A stretch of DNA of 64,000 bases from Eubacterium ruminantium. Lineage in GTDB: Bacteria > Bacillota > Clostridia > Lachnospirales > Lachnospiraceae. Position numbers and translations under genes: made by a program. Below, piece by piece: positions 9,111 to 18,462 of the stretch. Under the pieces are notes generated by a model that saw only the letters and a program-made list of their open reading frames with translations, was not told where the DNA came from and searched no databases. The stretch is from the NCBI GenBank assembly GCA_900108205.1, contig FNUU01000001.1, positions 296,673 to 360,672 on the forward strand. The letters run 5' to 3'. How positions within the stretch are numbered: the stretch's first letter is position 1; each line of letters opens with the position of its first letter.

Positions 9111-10049
9111 TTATTTCCCCATTCTTTGTCTGACCACTTCAAATGCAAGCACGCCTGCTGCAACTGAAGCATTCAGAGAATCGATATCTCCACTCATAGG
9201 TATTGATACGATATAATCACACTTTTCCTTCACAAGCCTCGAAACACCATTGCCTTCATTTCCGATAACAAGACCGAGAGGTCCCTTAAGATTGCAGTTA
9301 TACATAGGCTGCCCATTCATATCGGCACAGGCAAACCAAATGCCTCTATCCTTAAGTTCATCTATAGTTTTGGCAATATTTGTAACCTTTACAACAGGTG
9401 TATAGAACACTGCCCCCGCAGATGCTCTTACAGCAGTTCCGGAAAGGCCTGCCGCCCTGTGCTTGGGAATTATTACACCATGCGCTCCGGAAAGGTTAGC
9501 TGTTCTGATAATAGCGCCGAGATTATGAGGGTCCTCTATCTCATCTAGGATAAAAATAAATGGATCCTCACCTTTTTCCTCAGCCTTTTTAAAAATATCA
9601 TCCATTTCAGCATATGAAAATTCTGCCAGCTTTGCAATGACTCCCTGGTGCCTTCCGGTTTCAGACATCTGATCAAGTCTCTGCTTTGATACAAAAGAGT
9701 AAATGATATTTCTCTTTTTTACTTCCTTCAGTATAGTTGAAATCGAACCATCCTGAATACCTTCCTGTATAAAAACCTTCTCGACAGTCCTGTCCGAACG
9801 AATAGCCTCTACAACCGCATTTCTTCCTTCTGCAAATTCCGTTGCAAAGCCGCTTTCCTCAGCATTTTCAATATCATTCAGCTTATCAGCCTTATCACTG
9901 ACATATTCGACAGCGTGAGACTCTTTGCTGTCCATATTATCGAATCTTTTTTTTCTGTTCTCATATCTGCCTTTTCCGGAATTATTTCGTCCCGATCTAC
10001 GGTTGTCCTTGTCATATTTATTATCTTTAAATTTATTATTATGCTCCAT
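9111..10049 (-). CDS. rlmB: 23S rRNA (guanosine-2'-O-)-methyltransferase RlmB
   Basis: 312 residues. A basic, Asn/Asp/Lys-rich extension of about 65 residues precedes a substrate-binding domain (EGRNAVVEAIRSDR onward) and a SpoU/TrmH catalytic domain. SpoU motifs visible: DEIEDPHNLGAIIRTA (motif 1), LVIGNEGNGVSR (motif 2) and IPMSGDIDSLNASVAAG (motif 3), which build the knotted SAM-binding site. It methylates a ribose in the 23S rRNA peptidyl-transferase region. Its start overlaps the end of mrnC by 11 bp, and sigH follows after 2 bp. The N-terminal extension is longer than in E. coli RlmB; such charged tails may bind RNA. Confidence 0.94.
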   Translation of the reverse strand: MEHNNKFKDNKYDKDNRRSGRNNSGKGRYENRKKRFDNMDSKESHAVEYVSDKADKLNDIENAEESGFATEFAEGRNAVVEAIRSDRTVEKVFIQEGIQDGSISTILKEVKKRNIIYSFVSKQRLDQMSETGRHQGVIAKLAEFSYAEMDDIFKKAEEKGEDPFIFILDEIEDPHNLGAIIRTANLSGAHGVIIPKHRAAGLSGTAVRASAGAVFYTPVVKVTNIAKTIDELKDRGIWFACADMNGQPMYNCNLKGPLGLVIGNEGNGVSRLVKEKCDYIVSIPMSGDIDSLNASVAAGVLAFEVVRQRMGK

Positions 10050-10452
10050 AATCAGTATATCCGGCTTTTTCCAGCGCCCTTCCTGTAAAATATTTTATTC
10101 TTTCTTTGTTACCCATAAGATAATTATATCCAAGCACTGCTTCAAAGCCTGTAGCCTTCTTGTACTCACCCATAGTAGCATTTTTTGCTTTGGTATGCAC
10201 CGCAGAATTACGTCCACGCTTGTATACATCCATTTCTTCTTCCGTGAGCACTCCTTCTTCAATCAGATTATCTATAAGCTCAGCCTGATTCACAGCTTTT
10301 ACTATACCAGATACTATCTTATGGTATTTTTCGGTCTGCATATTTGTCTTTCTGACAAAATAATCTTTTACCATCAGATCAAATATACTGTCACCTATAT
10401 AGGCAAGGGCAAGCCCCGAATAGCCTCTTAAGGTTATTATATTCTCTTCCAT
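10039..10452 (-). CDS. mrnC: Mini-ribonuclease 3
   Basis: 137 residues. An RNase III catalytic domain without the double-stranded-RNA-binding domain, the hallmark of Mini-III. The signature is AYIGDSIFDLMV with Asp21; a second acidic/RNA-contact region is RGRNSAVHTKAK. Mini-III trims the ends of 23S rRNA precursor in Firmicutes. The start overlaps the 3' end of cysS by 16 bp and the stop overlaps rlmB by 11 bp, so the three genes are tightly linked, and all three act on translation or rRNA. Confidence 0.94.
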   Translation of the reverse strand: MEENIITLRGYSGLALAYIGDSIFDLMVKDYFVRKTNMQTEKYHKIVSGIVKAVNQAELIDNLIEEGVLTEEEMDVYKRGRNSAVHTKAKNATMGEYKKATGFEAVLGYNYLMGNKERIKYFTGRALEKAGYTDYGA

Positions 10453-11858
10453 TTAACGCCTTCTCTTGTATCCTTAAGTTCGATTCCCATAGCAAGAAGC
10501 TTGTCACGGATCTCATCAGCCCTGGCAAAATCTTTATTCTTTCTTGCCTGCTGTCTTTCCTCTATAAGCTTTTCAACCTCTTCATCAAGGCTGTCTTCTT
10601 TTTTCTCTATGATAATACCAAGAACATCCGTAAGAGTTTCAAGTGTCTTATAAAGTTCTGCTGCAAGAGCCTTTGAAACATCTGCAGTAGTCTTTAAATT
10701 GATATATTTTACAAGCTCAAATACAGCAGAAACTGCATCAGCTGTATTAAGATCATCATCCATTGCCTCTTCAAATTTGGCAATAAATGGTTTTACTCCG
10801 TCAATAATCTCAGCCTCACCATCCTTTAAGCTTTCAGCACTTGCCGGATTATTGATGATATCATGAAGCTTCTCAGCAGAAGTAAGTATTCTCTCAAGGC
10901 TGTTCTTGGAAGCAATTATAAGCTCCTCAGAGAAATTCAGCGGACTTCTGTACTGAGCAGAAAGCATAAAGAATCTTACAACCTGAGGATCATATTTCTC
11001 ACAGATCTCTCTGACTGTAAAGAAATTGCCGAGTGATTTACTCATCTTTTCATTATCTATCTTAAGGAAGCCGTTATGCATCCAGTATCTTGCGAATTCT
11101 GTACCATTTGCAGCTTCACTCTGTGCAATCTCATTTTCGTGATGAGGGAAGATAAGATCCTCACCGCCTGCATGAATATCAATGGTTCCACCGATATACT
11201 TTTTAGACATTACAGAACATTCCAGATGCCAGCCCGGACGTCCATCGCCCCAAGGCGAACCCCATGAAGGCTCCCCTTCCTTCTTAGGCTTCCAAAGGAC
11301 AAAGTCAAGATTATCCTCTTTCTCATCCTCTCCGCTGACCTTAAGCTGATGTGCCTCATCTCTGTGTCCTGACTCAAGATCGTCTATATTCTTATGTGAA
11401 AGCTTTCCGTAATCAGGGAAACTCCTTGTTCTGAAGTATACTGTACCATTTTTCTCGTAGGCATGTTTCTTCTCAATAAGTGTATTAACCATTTCGATCA
11501 TGTCAGGAATTTCTTTGGTAGCCTGAGGATGTGTTGTTGCCGGACGTACATTCAGTGCCTTCATATCCTTCCTGCATTCTTCTATATATCTCTCAGATAT
11601 CACTTCAGAAGGAACATTATCTGCTATAGCCCTCTTAATGATCTTATCATCAACATCTGTGAAGTTAGAAACATAATTAACTTCATAGCCCTTATATTCA
11701 AAATATCTTCTGAGGGTGTCAAATACTATCATAGGTCTTGCATTTCCTATATGAATATAATCATATACGGTAGGTCCGCAGACATATATTCCCACCTTTC
11801 CGGGTGTGATCGGTTTAAATTCTTCTTTTCTTCTTGTTAAAGTATTAAATATCTTCAT
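10437..11858 (-). CDS. cysS: Cysteine--tRNA ligase
   Basis: 473 residues, class I synthetase. HIGH motif in YIHIGNARPM, KMSKS in NEKMSKSLGNFF, and zinc ligands including Cys27 in YVCGPTVYD, Cys in WHLECSVMS and the HHENE motif. Charges tRNA-Cys in the cytosol. It sits 28 bp downstream of the GH3 gene and overlaps mrnC. I saw no T-box leader before it, unlike some Firmicute cysS genes; the preceding gene leaves no room for one. Confidence 0.96.
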   Translation of the reverse strand: MKIFNTLTRRKEEFKPITPGKVGIYVCGPTVYDYIHIGNARPMIVFDTLRRYFEYKGYEVNYVSNFTDVDDKIIKRAIADNVPSEVISERYIEECRKDMKALNVRPATTHPQATKEIPDMIEMVNTLIEKKHAYEKNGTVYFRTRSFPDYGKLSHKNIDDLESGHRDEAHQLKVSGEDEKEDNLDFVLWKPKKEGEPSWGSPWGDGRPGWHLECSVMSKKYIGGTIDIHAGGEDLIFPHHENEIAQSEAANGTEFARYWMHNGFLKIDNEKMSKSLGNFFTVREICEKYDPQVVRFFMLSAQYRSPLNFSEELIIASKNSLERILTSAEKLHDIINNPASAESLKDGEAEIIDGVKPFIAKFEEAMDDDLNTADAVSAVFELVKYINLKTTADVSKALAAELYKTLETLTDVLGIIIEKKEDSLDEEVEKLIEERQQARKNKDFARADEIRDKLLAMGIELKDTREGVKWKRI

Positions 11859-11886
11859 GTATTTTCCCTGACCTTTATTAATATAT

Positions 11887-13359
11887 TTACTGTTCCAGTT
11901 TTGTAAGTTTTAGCTTTACGATTCTTCGTACACTTTCATTTATTCTTTCTTCAGAAAGCTCTCCGCTTTCTACAGCCGCCTCTACACCTTTGACTGCATT
12001 ACTGAGGCTTGCAGGCATAAGCATTATATCAACTCCTGCTTTGATGCACAATACAGAAATCTCTTCACTGCTATAGTTATTCGAGATAGCTCCCATCTCC
12101 AGAGCATCGGTAATAACAACGCCCTTATATCCAAGCTTTCCTCTAAGTTCATCGGTAATGATCTTTGAAGAAATCGTTGCCGGCAGATTATCAACATTTG
12201 TCATAGTAATATGGCCAACCATAACCATTTCCGCGCCTGCATCGATTCCACTCTTAAAAGCAAGGAATTCCTGCTCTTCAAGCTCCTCAAGAGTTTTAGA
12301 AACATACGCGCTGCCGCTGTGACTGTCTTCAGCAGTATCCCCATGCCCCGGAAAATGCTTTAAGGTACATATGACGCCACCATCATTGAAGCCCTTAACA
12401 GCAGAAGCAACCAGCTCTGCAGTCTCTTCGTAATCATCACTGTAGGCCCTTCGCCCTATAACAGTATTTTCGCTATTCGACCATGTGTCGGCAACAGGAG
12501 CAAAGTCCAGATTGAATCCAAACTGCTTTATGTCCTCGGCAATGGTTTTTGCGTTTTCATATGCTGTTCCGACACCTTCGTCCTTATATTCATACATATT
12601 GCTGAATTCAGTGGTTCCAAGCTTATATGAACATCGGGAAACAGTTCCACCCTCTTCATCTACACTGATGAAGAGCGGAAGTCCGTTTATCTCTTTACCA
12701 AAAGCCTGCATATTATCAGTCATTTCAATGACCTGTTCTCTGCTTTCAAGATTATTATCAAAATAGATAACTCCCGAAACCGGATACTCCTTCAGGCATT
12801 CTTTTGTAGTTTCACCCGCCGCAGTACATGATTCATAACCGGTAAGTGCTTCCGGCGTAACAATAAACATCTGGCATATCTTATCATGAAGAGACATATT
12901 GTTAACTATGTCATCAACCTTACTGTCAACGCTGTTCCCGCTGTTTTCTTTTGCATCAGTCTCCGTGGCATTTGATGCAGCCTCAGTTTTCCCGGTATTA
13001 TTTGATGCTTCAGCGGTATTATCAGACTCTTTATCAGCTGCATCTGAAGAATTACCATTTTTATCTCCTTCAGCCTGAGTACTGTGTTCCGTCAGATATC
13101 CGCCACTGTTTACTTTGTCTTCTATCTTTTTTCGTTCCTTCGAGTCAGAAACAAGCTTTACAACAAGAACCAGATTTGAAATGAGCAGGATAAATACAAT
13201 AACCGAAAGCATTATGATCATCTTTTTCAGTTTTTTGTACTGCAGGTTTTCCGAAGACTTCCTTCTGCTTACATTTATATCCCTGTCTATACGCGGACCG
13301 TTTACCGGTTTCTTTTTTAATTCATCTGTATTGTCGTTACTGTTATCTTTATGATCCAT
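11887..13359 (-). CDS. Membrane-anchored GH3 beta-N-acetylhexosaminidase (NagZ-like)
   Basis: 490 residues. A cytosolic basic N-terminus, one membrane anchor (about 46-70), a Ser/Asn/Thr/Glu-rich linker (75-145), then a glycoside hydrolase family 3 N-terminal domain (about 150-485). The NagZ-type motif KHFPGHGDTAEDSHSG (Asp/His catalytic dyad loop) and the nucleophile region VVITDALEMGAI are both present. NagZ enzymes remove terminal GlcNAc from muropeptides; with a single anchor and outside domain this one should act on wall fragments at the cell surface. The separate C-terminal GH3 domain is absent, normal for NagZ. Cotranscribed with cysS. A possible promoter (TTGTCA, 18 nt, TATATA) lies just upstream. 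Confidence 0.9.
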   Translation of the reverse strand: MDHKDNSNDNTDELKKKPVNGPRIDRDINVSRRKSSENLQYKKLKKMIIMLSVIVFILLISNLVLVVKLVSDSKERKKIEDKVNSGGYLTEHSTQAEGDKNGNSSDAADKESDNTAEASNNTGKTEAASNATETDAKENSGNSVDSKVDDIVNNMSLHDKICQMFIVTPEALTGYESCTAAGETTKECLKEYPVSGVIYFDNNLESREQVIEMTDNMQAFGKEINGLPLFISVDEEGGTVSRCSYKLGTTEFSNMYEYKDEGVGTAYENAKTIAEDIKQFGFNLDFAPVADTWSNSENTVIGRRAYSDDYEETAELVASAVKGFNDGGVICTLKHFPGHGDTAEDSHSGSAYVSKTLEELEEQEFLAFKSGIDAGAEMVMVGHITMTNVDNLPATISSKIITDELRGKLGYKGVVITDALEMGAISNNYSSEEISVLCIKAGVDIMLMPASLSNAVKGVEAAVESGELSEERINESVRRIVKLKLTKLEQ

Positions 13360-13464
13360 TTTTTTCTCACTTGTACTATATATTATTCAGTCAGTATATT
13401 TGACAAACCAAATATTGATATGAAATATGTATCGTTATTTTTTCATATCCTGTAACAGAATATA

Positions 13465-15837
13465 TCAATCATATTCTATAATGTATCCTGTCTTGGATTT
13501 AAAATATTGAAGCCCTGTATCCTTGATCGGATCGTTCCTTTGGTCGTTCCATGACCATTCATCCCCAATCTTCCAGAGCATAAGATACATCTCATCCGCT
13601 CCATCCTTATCTGTTCTGGATGGTTCTCCCGGATACCATGCCTGAAAACCATAAAAATCTTCTCCTGTGATCCAGTGGCCATAAGCGGCTCCATTTCTTA
13701 CAGAAGTATAACCGCCCATCCATACAAATTCAAGTCCTTTCTCCTCGGCCATTTTCACAGCCATGTCCATTTCATCCTGGGAGGAAATGGTGATAAGATG
13801 ACCGCCTTTTCTTATGGCAGCCTTATTGGCTTCCGTCCATGAAATGTCGGCCTGTACTATTTCATAGCCTGACTCGTGCTTTTCCATCTCTTCAGTTTTA
13901 TCCACATTAATATTACTGTCAAATTCGCTACCGTAGGTATTATCATCAACAACTATATTAAGCTTTCTGTCTGCATAAGGATCCGCCTTTTCATCGGAAA
14001 GATATGTCAGGCAATACATTTTCTTCTCTTTTTCATAAATATCATCAAGGTATTGATTCATATCATTAATATTTCCGATATACCAGTATCTGCCGCCTGT
14101 TTTTGAAGTTATCTCATTATAAACATTACTGTCACCGCTTGAAGCGCCTATTATAAATATCGGTACATTTACCTGATTGGCATAATTTATAACCTCATCT
14201 GAAGTCTTAACAGATCTGTTGTCTGCGCCATCCGTGAATGCAATAATACATTTTGCACCCTTTACAAATGCAGCGTTTCCGATAGCTTCATACAGTGCGT
14301 CATATAGAGCCGTCTCACCGTAAGTGGTCATATTATCAATACCATTTTTGAGAAGCTCCTGGTTATTTGTTGCCGTACACATATACATCACGTAGGTATC
14401 AAATGCAAGGAACTCAGCCATGTCTCCGGTATTATAATCCAGCTCGGAAATAAACTCCTTCATGATCCTCTGCATTTCCGATAGTTCAGCTTCCATACTT
14501 CCGGATTTATCCGCTACAAGTTCAAATCTTACGCCCTCACGCCCTTTTATCTGGTCAAAAGATTTTATGCTGCATTCCAGTTCTTTGCCATTCGCTATGG
14601 TTTCCTTCATGGCAATATGCGGCAGAGTATATTCAACACTTTCTCCGGCCTGATCCTCTATTGTAAAATACACCTTGATATACGGATACTCGGAAGCGTC
14701 CGCAGAAACGAACTTAATAACTGTTTTTTCTCTGGTATCCAGTCTCGCCTTAATTCCATCAAAGGAATTATCAGCCAGCTTCTGTGCCTCCGTTGTATTT
14801 TCTGTTGATTCTGTTGTTTCTGTCTCCGTAGTTGAGGTGACTGCAGTATTATTTATTTCAGTAGATGCCTCTGTCTTACCGCCTTCAGTAGTCCTGTCAT
14901 TCGACTTTTCCGTGGTTATATTTGAAGCATAATTATCTTTTTTTTCATTATCCTTCTTGTCATCTTTGATAAACAGAAAATACGCGAGCAAAAAAAGTCC
15001 GACAGCTGTAACTACTGCAGCAATCGATATTGCTATTGCAGGCGCCTTGCTCTTCTTTTCTTGAGTAACCGGAGCTTTCCGAGTCTCAGCATATGGACGC
15101 ATTACACCATTCGTATTTCCAGTATATGAATAATTATTGCCTGTTTGATTCATATTCTGTGCTGGAGTTTTCTGTGCAGGTATATTCTTGTCCGGCATGT
15201 TCTGCATACTCTGCATATTTCCATACTGCGGCATATTCTGAACAGGCATATTCTGTTCAGACATGTTCTGCATACTCTGCATATTTCCATACTGTGGCAT
15301 ATTCTGAACAGGCATATTCTGTTCAGACATGTTCTGCATATTCTGTACATTTCCATACTGTGGCATATTCTGTCCGGGTATGTTCTGCACATTTCCATAC
15401 TGGTTCATATTCTGCACCGGTATGTTTGGCCCCGGTATGTTCTGTATATTCTGCGCATTTCCGTATTGCGGCATATTCTGTCCTGACATGTTCTGTACAT
15501 TCTGAACAGGCACATTCGAAATATTTCCATAATTTCCATACTGAGGTATATTCTGCGCTGGCACATTCTGACCTGGTATATTCTGTACATTCTGCACATT
15601 ACCGTTCTTTGACAAGTTCTGCGCAGTCATATTCAAGTTCGTCGCGTTCTGCACATTTCCGTACTGCGGGTGAATTATGCCCTTATTTTGCGCCGCCATA
15701 TCACTAATTCTTACCTGTTCATCAGTAAACGCGCTGTCATTAGTTTGTTCAGGTTCCATGACATTCTTTTTACCACAGTAAATACAGAAAATGCTGTCAT
15801 TATTTATTTGTTTTCCGCAAAAAATACAAAACTTCAT
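13465..15837 (-). CDS. Zinc-ribbon, repeat-rich membrane protein with VWA and C-type lectin domains
   Basis: 790 residues. Zinc ribbon (Cys4, Cys7, Cys18, Cys21); a long Asn/Gln/Met/Pro-rich repeat tract (about 58-230, QNMPQYGN-type units); one transmembrane helix (about 264-290); a Thr/Glu linker; a von Willebrand A domain (about 436-610) with a full MIDAS set, DKSGS, a Thr in GETALYD and an Asp in FTDGAD; and a C-type lectin domain (about 655-785) with SWTEANKAAIRKGGHLITI, WMGGY, AWYPGEPS and WSWND. The order puts zinc ribbon and repeats inside and VWA plus lectin outside, suggesting an adhesion or sensing protein. Strong RBS GGAGG. Lies 30 bp after the GNAT gene. Ligands unknown. Confidence 0.85.
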   Translation of the reverse strand: MKFCIFCGKQINNDSIFCIYCGKKNVMEPEQTNDSAFTDEQVRISDMAAQNKGIIHPQYGNVQNATNLNMTAQNLSKNGNVQNVQNIPGQNVPAQNIPQYGNYGNISNVPVQNVQNMSGQNMPQYGNAQNIQNIPGPNIPVQNMNQYGNVQNIPGQNMPQYGNVQNMQNMSEQNMPVQNMPQYGNMQSMQNMSEQNMPVQNMPQYGNMQSMQNMPDKNIPAQKTPAQNMNQTGNNYSYTGNTNGVMRPYAETRKAPVTQEKKSKAPAIAISIAAVVTAVGLFLLAYFLFIKDDKKDNEKKDNYASNITTEKSNDRTTEGGKTEASTEINNTAVTSTTETETTESTENTTEAQKLADNSFDGIKARLDTREKTVIKFVSADASEYPYIKVYFTIEDQAGESVEYTLPHIAMKETIANGKELECSIKSFDQIKGREGVRFELVADKSGSMEAELSEMQRIMKEFISELDYNTGDMAEFLAFDTYVMYMCTATNNQELLKNGIDNMTTYGETALYDALYEAIGNAAFVKGAKCIIAFTDGADNRSVKTSDEVINYANQVNVPIFIIGASSGDSNVYNEITSKTGGRYWYIGNINDMNQYLDDIYEKEKKMYCLTYLSDEKADPYADRKLNIVVDDNTYGSEFDSNINVDKTEEMEKHESGYEIVQADISWTEANKAAIRKGGHLITISSQDEMDMAVKMAEEKGLEFVWMGGYTSVRNGAAYGHWITGEDFYGFQAWYPGEPSRTDKDGADEMYLMLWKIGDEWSWNDQRNDPIKDTGLQYFKSKTGYIIEYD
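15155..15665 (-). repeat. Coding tandem repeats, Asn/Gln/Met-rich (about 66-bp units and shorter derivatives)
   Basis: Within the VWA/lectin gene. The clearest units, near 15190-15360, are 22 residues (66 bp) built from QYGN, MQNMSEQNMPVQNMP; further upstream in the protein the units are more diverged. Unit lengths are multiples of 3, so copy-number change would keep the frame. Confidence 0.8.
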
Positions 15838-15867
15838 AACACGCCTCCAATACCGGTAAATAATCTT

Positions 15868-16365
15868 TTATATAAACATCTCCATATCAATACACTTCCA
15901 CTCTCCAATAGGCAGACTGCATTCTCTGATGCTATTTTCTTTAAATCCTGTGGCTTCATAACAGCGCTTTGCATTCGGATTATTCTCAAAAACTCCTAAA
16001 TCTATCCTTTTAGCGCTCAGATTATTCTTAACGTATTCGATACCAAGCCTTAACATTTCCCGGCCGCAGCCCTTACCCCTAATTTCCGGATTTATTATAA
16101 CAAATCCAAAACGGACACTTCTGTCATCATCTTCCCTTGGATATCTTATTATAAAATGCCCAACTACATTTTCATCTTCATCAACTGCTGTAAGAGGAAA
16201 GAATCGACCCGCTGCAAGCTGAGGTGCATAATTCTCATTTATATCATTACCTGTCAGAGGGAATTTGTTGAATCTGTCAGCTGACCATTTGAAAAGCTCT
16301 TCCTCTGTTCTGATCCATTTTGCAATTATGGGTGCATCGTCTTTTTTATATGTTCTTAGTATCAT
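15868..16365 (-). CDS. GNAT family N-acetyltransferase
   Basis: 165 residues with a complete GNAT fold. The acetyl-CoA pyrophosphate loop is PEIRGKGCGREMLRLG (R/QxxGxG/A pattern) and the C-terminal motif is ENNPNAKRCYEATGF, typical of the RimJ/RimL-like group that acetylates protein N-termini, amino sugars or small amines. The substrate cannot be deduced. A near-perfect RBS, AGGAGGTG, precedes the start. It is followed 30 bp later by the VWA/lectin gene, with which it may be cotranscribed; this proximity does not suggest a shared function. A 187-bp gap without recognisable genes lies upstream. Confidence 0.88.
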   Translation of the reverse strand: MILRTYKKDDAPIIAKWIRTEEELFKWSADRFNKFPLTGNDINENYAPQLAAGRFFPLTAVDEDENVVGHFIIRYPREDDDRSVRFGFVIINPEIRGKGCGREMLRLGIEYVKNNLSAKRIDLGVFENNPNAKRCYEATGFKENSIRECSLPIGEWKCIDMEMFI

Positions 16366-16552
16366 TCATCCACCTCCTGCGCATTTACATATTTATATTC
16401 TAAAACAATATGTATTTATTTTCACACCATAAACATGATTGTTCGATTTTCACAAGTATATAAATATTATGCTTTGACCTAATAATTATACATCCAAAAC
16501 CTGTATATTAACAGCACTGTAAAAAACAGATTGCTATATCACCTATGCCACG

Positions 16553-17731
16553 TCATATCATACGGCTTACAATAACCATGATCAAAGCTTCAGTAAATAA
16601 TAAAACTATAAATAAAAATAAAGCCCACAGTATAATACGCAGTTTGTGTTCTCCTCCGGAGCATTTCTTCTTAGTGAATCTGAACCAGCTGTGCATTCCC
16701 CTGTAATTCATCATAAAAAACATAACAAAAATACATATTGCATAGGTTATTATTGAAGAGATAACATTCAGCGCAAATATTTTATCTTTCGAAAACCCTT
16801 CATAACTATTTGTATCACTGAACATTACAGTCACAGAGAAAAACGCTGAAAAAATATAACTAATAACAGCTATAAACATATATGCTGGATTTTTACTCCT
16901 GAAGCCCGGGATTGCAAAACTGCCTTTTTCCTTTTTTATACCATTTGCACCTGCAGATTTCTTTCCGGATGTATATCCCAGAAAATATCTGATTTCCTCC
17001 ACACTCTGAAACCTGTCTTCTTTATCCATTTTCATGCATTTTTCCGTAAATTCATTCAAAGTATCCAGCCTCTCCTTATCCGGAAGAAAGGTCTGATAGA
17101 AAATAACATTTTTCAGAAGATACTTTATGGTCGCTCCCAGCCCGTAAAAATCTGTTCTTATATCGCTCTCAGAAAAACCGTACTGTTCAGGTGCCGCAAA
17201 CCCTCTTGTGCCCATGGCAAATGTATCCTTTACCTTACTGCCATCATGTTCCCTTGATATATTAAAATCCAGCAGATACAAATTCTTATCCGAATCGAAC
17301 ATAATATTCCCCGGCTTGATATCTCTATGAATTATCGGTGGATTCAAATTTCCCAGTTTTTCAAGTATATCCAACAGATCAGACACAATCTTCTCAATAT
17401 TGGAAATATTTCTTAGATAAGAGCTTTCTTCATCAATCATTCTATCAAGAGTTTTACCTTCGATGTATTCCTCTATTATAATAACAATATCTTCATCCTT
17501 TATAATATCAAATATCTTAGGGACACCTCTTATATCAGCCTCACACAGTTTTTCATAAAGACCTGCAGAAATGGTATTTATGGTTTTTGCAACACGAAAC
17601 TCTTCCGAATCATCCTTAGACTGTATCTTCATAACATTTTCATGCTTATCGATATAATCAATAAAATCAAATCCGGCATTGTTAAGTTTTTCAATTACCA
17701 TTTCCTTCGATGAGTTCATTTTATTCACCAT
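16553..17731 (-). CDS. Membrane Ser/Thr protein kinase (Hanks type, atypical)
   Basis: 392 residues. A kinase domain (about 13-250) has HRDIKPGN (catalytic loop), LLDFNISRE (metal motif, DFN rather than DFG), GTRGFAAPEQYG (activation/P+1 loop, APE) and a VAK motif for the ATP-anchoring Lys. A clear GxGxxG loop is missing at the N-terminus. A C-terminal region has about three transmembrane segments (near 285-305, 320-345, 370-390). No PASTA repeats, so it is not PrkC/PknB-like in its sensor. Divergent from an XRE regulator gene. The start is uncertain between the first ATG and the one four codons in. Confidence 0.85.
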   Translation of the reverse strand: MVNKMNSSKEMVIEKLNNAGFDFIDYIDKHENVMKIQSKDDSEEFRVAKTINTISAGLYEKLCEADIRGVPKIFDIIKDEDIVIIIEEYIEGKTLDRMIDEESSYLRNISNIEKIVSDLLDILEKLGNLNPPIIHRDIKPGNIMFDSDKNLYLLDFNISREHDGSKVKDTFAMGTRGFAAPEQYGFSESDIRTDFYGLGATIKYLLKNVIFYQTFLPDKERLDTLNEFTEKCMKMDKEDRFQSVEEIRYFLGYTSGKKSAGANGIKKEKGSFAIPGFRSKNPAYMFIAVISYIFSAFFSVTVMFSDTNSYEGFSKDKIFALNVISSIITYAICIFVMFFMMNYRGMHSWFRFTKKKCSGGEHKLRIILWALFLFIVLLFTEALIMVIVSRMI

Positions 17732-17799
17732 TTATATCCAACGTTACACTATCAAATAACAACCATATAATACTATAGCCAATAAAACTATTACTAATT

Positions 17800-17813
17800 C
17801 AACCATATGGTTG
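17800..17813. promoter_or_regulatory. 14-bp palindrome, possible operator between kinase and XRE regulator
   Basis: CAACCATATGGTTG is a perfect palindrome in the 261-bp divergent gap, about 70 bp before the kinase start. A half-site-like AACCATAT recurs at 17761. Its place and symmetry fit a dimeric regulator such as the neighbouring XRE protein. The rest of the gap shows no gene. Confidence 0.4.
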
Positions 17814-17992
17814 ATGCAATTTTCATTATTAACAATATTCCACTCACAACACTTTAACATTGCCACAAAGTCATAAATACATTACAATATTCTTGTATTT
17901 CATCGTTGTATAGTAATAATGAGATGCGCTTTGTTCTTCTCATAATACCATATATATGATTTTGATTAAACATTTCAAGTGAGGTAAATGAC

Positions 17993-18418
17993 ATGAAAAA
18001 TACAGAAGACTTTTTCAACGAACTGAACAATGCACACTCTGAGGGTTCTCTGGACAGGATCATTTCTGATCCCGATATAAGTCATGACAGATTCCATATA
18101 TATTTTTGCAGCATTCTTGATTCAAGGGGCATTGACAAAAAAGAATTGGTCAAGAGATTGAACCTCAGCAGAACTTACATTTATCAGCTTCTTAATGGCA
18201 CCCGTCTTCCGGGCCGCGATAATGCCATAGCACTCTGTGCAGCTGGTACATTCAACCTCACAGAAACCAACCACTGCCTGACACTTATAAAAGCATCTGC
18301 GCTGTACGCAAAAGATACCAGAGATGCGGTTATTATCTATGGAATCAATAACAAATTGTCAATCGATGACTTAAATGTACTGCTGATAAAAAAGGATATG
18401 AAGCCTCTTACGGAATAA
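17993..18418 (+). CDS. XRE-family helix-turn-helix regulator
   Basis: 141 residues. An N-terminal helical segment is followed by an XRE-type helix-turn-helix around residues 45-75 (RGIDKKELVKRLNLSRTYIYQLLNGTRLPGRDNAIALC), then a helical C-terminal part with SALYAKDTRDAVIIYGI that may mediate dimerisation or ligand binding. DNA-binding regulator, cytosolic. RBS GAGGT lies 7 nt before the ATG. It is one of the few plus-strand genes here and is transcribed away from the Ser/Thr kinase, so it may control the kinase or be its substrate (inference). A terminator follows directly. Confidence 0.85.
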   Translation: MKNTEDFFNELNNAHSEGSLDRIISDPDISHDRFHIYFCSILDSRGIDKKELVKRLNLSRTYIYQLLNGTRLPGRDNAIALCAAGTFNLTETNHCLTLIKASALYAKDTRDAVIIYGINNKLSIDDLNVLLIKKDMKPLTE

Positions 18419-18424
18419 AAATAC

Positions 18425-18457
18425 TCGCCGGATAATTGAGAAACAACTATCCGGCGA
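18425..18457. terminator. Bidirectional hairpin between convergent XRE and DUF5067 genes
   Basis: Perfect 10-bp inverted repeat TCGCCGGATA / TATCCGGCGA with a 13-nt loop, placed 6 bp after the XRE stop and 5 bp before the end of the convergent gene. The T run is short (CTTTCT), so it terminates moderately on either strand. Confidence 0.7.
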
Positions 18458-18462
18458 CCTTT

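Noticed and set aside
11859..11886. T-box leader for cysS
   Set aside because: The gap is only 28 bp and lacks any T-box sequence.
15190..15660. Possible CRISPR array because of regular repeats
   Set aside because: The repeats are in frame, have no unique spacers and lie within a coding gene.
15093..15707. 204-residue plus-strand frame with repeated CSAYSAYFHT
   Set aside because: Antisense to the coding repeats of the VWA/lectin gene; no independent RBS.
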